Source of the DNA: Triglochin maritima | Lineage: Eukaryota > Streptophyta > Magnoliopsida > Alismatales > Juncaginaceae | DNA: 64,000 nucleotides | NCBI GenBank assembly: GCA_963682175.1 | Contig: OY821774.1 | Location: forward strand, 46,762,201-46,826,200 | Direction of reading: 5' to 3' | In this document: positions 56,903-64,000 of the stretch, one piece after another | Numbering within the stretch: the stretch's first letter is position 1 | How the letters are laid out: the number at the start of each line of letters is the position of its first letter | The notes under the pieces: generated by a model | Database searches by the model: none | Told to the model about the DNA's origin: nothing | Seen by the model: the letters and a program-made list of their open reading frames with translations, nothing else | Translations under genes and position numbers: made by a program

Positions 56903-58836
56903 TGTAGGATTTCATGTTTAATTATACATATATATTTTCGGAATTTTTATGTATAATAAGGATTTTTACAATTTTCTACGATTCGTTTCATGCATGCATC
57001 GGTTTGTTTCAATGACTAGTTTTAAAACTTTTATTAAAACAAACATGGGACTCCGAAATTCATACCTAGAAGTTCTCTAAAACTTCTTGATGATCCGAAG
57101 ACGTTGGGGATGCTCCTCGCTGCGCCGGATGCCTCCGAGATTTCACCAAACTCTAAACAAGATTGGAGAGAGAAAAGCTAGTCTCTCAATCTCCAATAGG
57201 GTTTAGAATCCAATTACTAACCCCTCTTTAGTTCCCTTGAGAAGATGATCTCTAGAACTAAAACTAAACTTAAGAATTACTGGAATTTCGTGGAGAATTA
57301 TGGAGAGAGAATTTTGCTCAAGAAAATAATGAATTAAATTAAGGAGGTAATGAGATAACCTTGTATTTATAGGTTCTCTCCAAATTACCTATTCATGTGC
57401 AACCTCTTGCCCATGATCCCATGCAAAATTCCATCTAACCATCCATTATATATTAATAAATAATATTAACCACGAATTAAATCAATTATGGACCAATTCC
57501 ATGCATGATCTAATTAATTCTTAAATTAATTCTGCAGAAAACCGTCTGGACCGGTCGACCGTTACTGTTCATCATGGACCGATACTGTTCATCGGTCGAC
57601 CGGTTACTGTTCATCGGTCGACCGGGTACTGTTCATCGGTTGACCAGTACTATTCATCGGTTGACTTTTGCACAGTACTGCAGACTGGTCAAATTTTGGT
57701 TTAACCCCTACAAAATTTGACATTTCGGGATTAGTAGTAAATTCACAACTTATGTAACATATTATCCTATGTAATGTCAACTCATTACACCCCATAATAT
57801 TTACATCACATATGAATTTAATTTAGATTCTAATTATGTTATTAATCACAACATAATCTTGATTTTGTTTGTTCACCCCATGTGTCATATTTTCTACATG
57901 AAACCCGACACATCCATATGAACTCAAAATCCCCATTTCTTGTTTCCCAGTTTTGTGGTGTGACCTATGGGAGGATCTAGACTAAGTTGGCAGTGATATT
58001 AAGAGCTTAATATCACAAGCTATAAGCGGTATCTAGCTACACATTATAGCTCCCAATTAGTTAGATGTCTTAATTCCACTCGAACCAAAACCCGATCCAC
58101 TTAGTGATGGAGTGCATCACTTGTGTCCGTCCCTTGCCTCATGATATTAAGAATACACACAAAGTAGTATTGTGTCATCTTTGTATTAGTATTCATTTCT
58201 TGATCTCTTTAAGCTAGTTATAAATATGTGACTTAACTCAAATCACATTGTGCACATTATAACTTTGCTTTATCAAGGGGCCCACTAATATCATCACTCA
58301 ATTAAGAGGGGCAATGATAGTCTTTTGACTAACTATCTTCTCCAACAAAAGTTGTACTTAACCAACCAATGCCTTTACACTACACTGATCGATAGTTCAA
58401 GACACTGATCTAATTAAGTATTCCTTAAGTGATTAGATATAAGTCTCATATCAAAGGACCAAAGACACAGTAAAATATTAATGACACAGAAACACATTTC
58501 TATAATATTTTACTTATTAGGTCTATTCAGTATACAAAAGTAATATTTTCCTCTTTTGCATACCCGTGTTGTCACTCACTTGTAGAGCTACAATGATCTA
58601 TGACCAACACGACAATCTTAACTCGGTAATTAATGTTCCATGTTAATTACCATGATTGCGAATATCTTTTGTTTTATGCAAACCAATATCTTTTAGAGCT
58701 CTACGGTTAAGGACCAAGAGCCTCTTCCTTAACACTTCTAAAAGACGAATAACATAAACAAGGAACAAAATGATTTCTCATTCAATTCATAATAATTGAC
58801 ATTTAAAAGTAAAACTTTTAGAACACATTCCCTTCA
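56903..58836 (-). repeat. 3' LTR of copia element 2
   Basis: 1,934 bp; on the minus strand it starts TGAAGGGAATGTGTTC right after the purine tract and ends AAATCCTACA. Differences from the LTR at 47825-49740 are scattered single bases and a small duplication around the palindromes (57548-57665), where copies such as GGACCGGTCGACCG alternate with TACTGTTCATC. Confidence 0.9.
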
Positions 58837-58849
58837 ATCTCCCACTTGT
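58837..58849 (-). other. Polypurine tract of copia element 2
   Basis: The minus strand reads ACAAGTGGGAGAT directly before the LTR start TGAAGG. AAGTGGGAGAT is the standard plant copia purine tract that primes plus-strand synthesis. Confidence 0.85.
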
Positions 58850-59199
58850 TATCAAAATTTTCTTTCACATACATTCTCAATGCATAAAACATCAATAACT
58901 AGGGTAACCTTCCCAAATCACCTATCAAGCCAATCCACATGGACCCTCGGATCCATGGACTCGAAATATATATTTCGTCTCTTAGCTTGGTATGAAGGTT
59001 TGTTGAATGGATCAGTTGTGCCACTGTTGTGTCCACCTATTTATTTATTTTGTCTTTCGTTGGTGGTTGAGTTAGCTGTAGTGATATTACTCCTAACTAC
59101 ACTAGCTCATACCTCCACCTTCGATAATGATGACGCATCATCACTCCAACCTCTTATTGTCTAGAATTCCTATAAGAATTGCATCAAAACAGCCCTCGG

Positions 59200-61251
59200 C
59201 TATTTTCTCCTTTGTCTTCCATAAACAAGAACCTTATCTTTAGTCCGGTTAAGGTACTTCAGAATATTCTTGACCGCAATCCTATGATTAGGATTCGCGT
59301 TGGATTGGTGACCTCTTGTCACATTTAAAGCATACGAGATATTGAGTCTTGTGCAGGCCATCGTGTACATGGTCCTTCCTTTTGCCGAAGCATAAGGGAT
59401 ACCTTCATGTACCCCAAGTCTTTGTGTGATTGAGCACATTGAGACTTCTTGAGTTGCACACCTATACTCATACTTATTGGCATATTGTCTATATCGGAAT
59501 TGTTCACCCTGAACATTTCCAAAGACCTTGTCAATGTATGCACGTTGACTGAAGCCAATGAGTCTACGGGATGTATCTCAATGTATCTTGATTTTCAAGA
59601 TAGGTTGAGCCTCATCCTTTTCTTTTCATTGAAATGCCGATTTCAATGAAATTTCTCGTTTGCTAATGCTAAGGTATATGATTGCTCATGGGCAATATGT
59701 CATCGACATATAAGATCAGAAGTACTACATGGCTCCCACTAATCTCCTTGTATATACAAGGTACTCCTTTACTTTGAATGAAGTGAATTTTCTTCACCTC
59801 TTCGTCAAAACGTTTGTTCCAACTCCTCGATGCTTGTTTCAATCCACAAATGGATTCTCGAAACTTGCATTTCTTCTCGCTACTATTTGGATCATCAAAA
59901 CCTTGAGGTTGTACCATGTACATATCCTCCTCCAAGTTCCTGTTTAAGGAACGCCATTTTGATATCCATTTTCCATATCTCATAATTATGAAATGTGGAA
60001 ATAGCGAGAATAATCCGAATAGATTTTAATATGACAACTTCTCAAAAATTTCATCAAAGTCAATTTCTTGAATTTGAGTATAACTTTTGCTACAAGCCTT
60101 GCTTCGTAGGTTGTCAAGTTACTATCCATGTCTATCTTCCTCCTAAAAGCTCATTTATACCAAATGATATTTTCTCTTGAGGAAGGCTAATCAAGTTTCA
60201 TACTTGATTATCATACATAGATTCTACTTCGGATTCCATGACTTTTAACCATAGTTTGGAGTCTTTTCTATTGCTTCTCGGAAGGTCGAGGGATCTTTGG
60301 TATCTAGTACCATGATCTCATGAAGTCCCACATACTTATTGGGTTTCTTCCTTTCCCTCATTGACCTTCTTAGTTCTTTTGGTTCTTCTTGTGTCTCTCG
60401 AACTTCTTCCACAATTTCTTGAGGAATAGGTTCATGTTCGACTCTCGAACGCACACTAGGTGAGGATGATTGAGATTCTCTCACAATTTCTTGTAAGGAT
60501 CTCTCGCTCATGCTCCCACTAACCAAATGAATCTCGGCTGGGCCTTCATGATCTCGAATGCAATATTCACATCATGATCTTGTAGAGTATCTTGAGTTTT
60601 CTCAAGCTCAACTCTACTCCCACTACTTTTCTCTCTTTTCCAGAAATTCCAGAAAAACATATCTCTCTCTACAATCTTTCGATTGGAGGTGATATACCAA
60701 AAGTAGTATCCTCTTGTCATACGAGGATAAACTATAAAGAAGCACTTAATCCGTTTTTGGTTGAAGTTTGGTCGACATCAATTTCTCGACGTAGACCTCT
60801 CAACCCCAAATCTTGAGAAAGTTAAGCTTAGGTGTCTTTCAATTCCATAGCTCATAAACCATTTTCTCCACGGATTTGGATGGAACATTATTTAGTGAGT
60901 TTGTCATTATTTGTAGTGCATAATTCCAAAAGTAAATCGGCAATTTAAATTGACTCATTATTGATCGAACCATGTCGAGCAATATCCTATTCCTACTTTA
61001 GGAATGAGTCAAATTAGGTATTCTAAGCACTCACCCCTACGAACCTTTCATAGAGACTCGATATTCTTGTTGAGTCGGTTCACTACTTCATCCTCGAATT
61101 CCTTGAACTTGTCAAAGAATTCATTTTTGCTTCCCATTAGACAAATACAGCCATAATGACTATAGTTGTCCGTGAACAAAATGAGGTACCTTAAACCGTC
61201 TCTTGCACTTGTACTTATCGGACCACATCCATTAGAATGTATCATATCCAA
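59200..61251 (-). pseudogene. Copia pol remnants: integrase, reverse transcriptase, RNase H
   Basis: Fragments read in order on the minus strand. Integrase core pieces include LRYLILFTDNYSHYGCICLM (about 61200-61130). An integrase C-terminal phrase, MTRGYYFWYITSNRKIVERD, is at about 60720-60660. Reverse transcriptase has MYMVQPQGFDDPNSSEKKCK, SICGLKQASRSWNKRFDEE and the catalytic LYVDDIL (59983-59669). The RNase H-connected end has PYASAKGRTMYTMACTRLN and AVKNILKYLNRTKD (59400-59220). Frames change and stops intervene between the pieces, and large parts of the integrase are missing. Lineage within copia is not assigned. Confidence 0.85.
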
Positions 61252-61684
61252 TTAGTTTGTTCATTTTCGTTCCTTTCTTCTTGAAAAGTCTCTTGGTCAT
61301 TTATTTGACCAATCCGATAGTGCTACAAGATTGTATCATTCACGTGAGTTATCTTAGTTTCTCTTTTGTTATTGTTTATTTGAGTTTGTTCATTATTTAT
61401 TTCAGGCAAATAGAAATCATTCCATATGAATGTATTTGCATAGAAAATTCCATTCTTCGATATAGACAAGCAAGAATTAAAATATTTATTAAAATTTATC
61501 CATATCCAAAACTTGATACAGAATAGTTCTTGCTAATCGAAGGTACATAACAAACATTCTACAAAGCATAAATTTAAATCACTAGACTATTGAAGTTCCA
61601 TAGAATCTTGTACAATCGCAGCGATGCTTGTACTATTTCCAATCTTCAATATCATCTCGTTCCCAACGAGTTCCTTCCTATCCT

Positions 61685-62557
61685 TCAACAGCTGCACATC
61701 AAAATTATGTGAGCACAAGATCCGGTAACCATTACCAAATCAAGGATAGAGGTGATTAAATTTATCTCAATAACAAACATACCTACGACGTTTCTCGGGC
61801 GCCTACGTTCAATCATCCCATTTTCAAGGTCTTCCTTGTACTTGGGGCAATTAGGTCGGATGTGTCCTTTTTCACCGCAGTGAAAGCACTCCGTGTTGGG
61901 AGTTGGAGATTTGTAAGATTTCCCCCTTGAGGCACTCTCATGAGCACCTCCTACTCCCTTGCTCTTGATTGACGTATCTTTGGTAAATTTGCCTTTACCT
62001 TTGTTGATCTTTTTGCTCTTCTTATGGATAGCAAGGACCTCATGGTCCCTACTCTTGCCCATATCAACTTCAGCCGTTTTGAGAGCGTTGTGAAGCTCCT
62101 CAAGACTCACCCCTTTTTCACGTACATGATAGTGCATCACAAAATCCTTGAAGGACGGGGCTAGAGAGCCAAGAATCAGATCTTCGGCAATGTCCTCGGG
62201 CATTGGAGAAGAGAGCTTCGACAATTTCTCAAGGTATCCTTGCATCGTGAGAAAATGCATGGATACCGATGTTCCCTCCGCCATATGGCACCTTGTGAGT
62301 GCGATGGTGGTCTTATAGCGCTCCTTTCGGGCACTATCCATGAACATCTTGGTTAGAGCCTCCATGGTCTTCTTGGGTTTTGAATCCAAGTATTTCGCTT
62401 GAAGCGAGTCACCCATGGATGCTAGTATAAGACCGTGAACTTGGTTCTCTTGGTCTTCCCACTTGGCTATCGCCTCTTTATCTTTATCGGTTGCCTTCTC
62501 ATTTAATTTTGGGATTTCACCATCCAAAATATGAGATAGTTTTTCAAACCTCAACAC
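61685..62557 (-). CDS. Copia gag with CCHC zinc knuckle, running into protease start
   Basis: This is a 290-aa open frame. The UBN2-type gag domain spans about 1-180 (TIALTRCHMAEGTSVSMH, GSLAPSFKDFVMHYHV), then a basic Lys-rich linker, then the zinc knuckle CFHCGEKGHIRPNC (about 224-237), spacing C-x2-C-x4-H-x4-C. Near the end, VTGSCAHI resembles the protease active site but lacks the normal Asp-Thr-Gly. The true start may lie a little upstream, where a stop separates it from leader sequence. The frame ends early for a polyprotein, so the element is not autonomous. Confidence 0.85.
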   Translation of the reverse strand: MLRFEKLSHILDGEIPKLNEKATDKDKEAIAKWEDQENQVHGLILASMGDSLQAKYLDSKPKKTMEALTKMFMDSARKERYKTTIALTRCHMAEGTSVSMHFLTMQGYLEKLSKLSSPMPEDIAEDLILGSLAPSFKDFVMHYHVREKGVSLEELHNALKTAEVDMGKSRDHEVLAIHKKSKKINKGKGKFTKDTSIKSKGVGGAHESASRGKSYKSPTPNTECFHCGEKGHIRPNCPKYKEDLENGMIERRRPRNVVGMFVIEINLITSILDLVMVTGSCAHIILMCSC

Positions 62558-62579
62558 GATATTGAGATTGAGTTGTCAT

Positions 62580-64000
62580 TTCATGAAGTTTGAGCCATCA
62601 TTTTGCAAAGGGTTCTTTTCGATCATAGATCGCACAATTGGTTGGATATTTGACATTTCTACAAAATAAATTATATAGGTTTTAATGCCAATTTTATGTT
62701 TTAATACATACATACATATATATATCGAATATGATGTAAATACTGCAAATAAAATCTTGCCCGTAAATGCAGTAATCCAAGATCCCATCAATTGTAATAT
62801 AGACTAGCTAAGGGCTATCGAATACATTACAACATCAAGGTAAGAAAAAACATTTTCTAATCACAACCTTTTTGAATTTTAGCAACATTTAGCATCTTCA
62901 AACTTTTGTGACTCTTGTCGTTTTAATTATGAGGGAATGCGACCTATCCTCGTAAGAAAAACTTTTTCCCAAAACCGAGCGAGGGCTCTAGGTAATGTTA
63001 AGAAAACTTATTTTCATTTGATACGAGATACGTTTATCTATTGTATTCACAACTAAACATACTTGGGGTTCACTAGGGTGAAACACACCTCATATATTTA
63101 ATTGTGGCACAACAACAGACAACCTTTATATCTCCCACTATTCCCAAAGATAGAGGGAGCTATCTCCCGCTAAGGGCGAGCAGAGTATCCCTCGATCAAT
63201 GGCTGCTAGTGGATGAAATAAGAAGGAAAAATTAATCTTAATTTTTGTTGGACAATTTCATTTATCAACATGTGATTTTGAAATTTAGTTTATCATGCAT
63301 ATTAAAATTTATACACATCCTAACATTCACCATTCATCACATGCATAGCAGAAATTATAAAAACAGAAATTAAACATTCACACAATCCATATCGCGTGAG
63401 TTTATATGTTCCCTTTGATCCTTGATCTTCGATCCCTGATCCTCGATCCTCGATCAATGCGCTATTCGGCGACTTCCTCTTGCACCGGAGATGTAGATTT
63501 TACAGAAAAATAAACATGCTCCTCACATTCGATAAAAACAAACTAGTGCAAGTCCTATGTAAAAACCTCTCACATGCAAATGCAATTCTAAAGATAGAAA
63601 ATAGAGAATATGGCTTTTACATACATAAGCCCCTGTATAATAATAATTACATACATTTGTAGTGTCTGATTTGGAACATATAAACTCACAATCCTGCAAA
63701 GCAACTCAAGCATCCATGCACGCAATTGCTATAAACTACAGAATCTAATTTATCAATCATCTAGAATTCTCAACAATTCTTTGAAAAATATTTTGAAATC
63801 CATTAAAAACATTTTTCGTACATCCATAGTTCACAAATTAATTATGAACCGCTGTTCATCCAATTTCCAATGGAAAGATGAATTGCAGTTTTTCGGTTTT
63901 GTTGATTCTCTTACAAAATAATCGTTTATACTTAAAACGAAATTATTGTAAGTTAGACTTATGTCTAAATCATAATTCTAATAATTATATGTCATGTTTT
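62580..64000 (-). repeat. Leader of copia element 2
   Basis: Non-coding region between primer site and gag, nearly identical to 46240-47660 of copia element 1. It includes short tandem GATCCTCGATCC phrases (about 63417-63455). Open frames here are not conserved as genes. Confidence 0.8.

Larger units (their letters stand above)
56903..64000 (-). mobile_element. Copia element 2 (3' LTR, degraded pol, gag, leader); 5' LTR beyond window
   Basis: Read on the minus strand from 64000: leader, gag-protease start (62557-61685), degraded integrase, reverse transcriptase and RNase H (about 61251-59200), purine tract, and 3' LTR (58836-56903). By comparison with copia element 1, the window ends about 170 bases short of the primer-binding site and 5' LTR. 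It interrupts the gypsy-like LTR at 56902. The gene order protease-integrase-RT-RNase H is that of Ty1/copia. Confidence 0.9.

Noticed and set aside
1..64000. Search for tRNA, rRNA and organellar genes
   Set aside because: No cloverleaf-like tRNA, rRNA phrase or organellar gene order was seen; the only tRNA-like trace is a weak B box near 45282.

Overview
This is a window of nuclear DNA from a flowering plant, probably a eudicot. It is AT-rich, with three spliced genes of plant type (GT-AG introns, one GC-AG intron) in a dense bed of transposable elements. Species cannot be named from the sequence. There are no bacterial-type operons, rRNA or tRNA genes, or CRISPR arrays. Exon coordinates were read by eye from splice signals and reading frame; no alignment or database search was run.

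Host genes. (1) 17635-11589, minus strand: an intact 19-exon gene for a mitochondrial-type pyruvate-dependent GABA transaminase (511 aa). (2) 35269-32771, minus: an intact 5-exon sulfiredoxin gene (125 aa). (3) 37865-42636, plus: a 7-exon gene for a 506-aa coiled-coil protein with one C-terminal membrane segment; I do not recognise its family. Genes 2 and 3 are divergent, about 2.6 kb apart. A broken PPR gene fragment lies at 19400-19948 on the minus strand.

Mobile DNA. 1-9347 is most of a large, decayed Mutator-like element (MULE). Its left end is outside the window. It carries a transposase, an OTU-type cysteine protease domain downstream in the same direction, and a plant mobile domain (MAIN-like) gene on the opposite strand. 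The transposase is split by a copia-type LTR, which holds another retroelement-like insertion, which holds a hAT element with an 8-bp target duplication. Two short MULE derivatives of the same family lie at 23191-23811 and 43724-45092; the second keeps the first exon of the plant mobile domain gene. Further right come a solo copia LTR (20768-22401, TSD CTAAG) with a nested hAT element, a 5'-truncated Sirevirus-like element (24186-27431) between 45-bp direct repeats, two gypsy-like LTR copies in opposite orientation (29841-31078, 55158-56902), a Harbinger-type MITE next to the GABA transaminase promoter (17991-18483) with a related tandem pair at 45324-46163, a long fold-back element with a 9-bp TSD (42981-43405), and two copia elements on the minus strand (46164-49740, truncated; 56903 to beyond 64000, with degraded gag and pol).

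Strongest cross-cutting signal: short arrays of a near-perfect palindrome, TTCGGTCGACCGAA and variants with changed central bases, occur in LTRs of at least four unrelated retroelement groups and inside a MULE derivative. Several tandem arrays (about 82, 130, 139, 172 and 422 bp periods) and a degenerate telomere-like stretch complete the picture.
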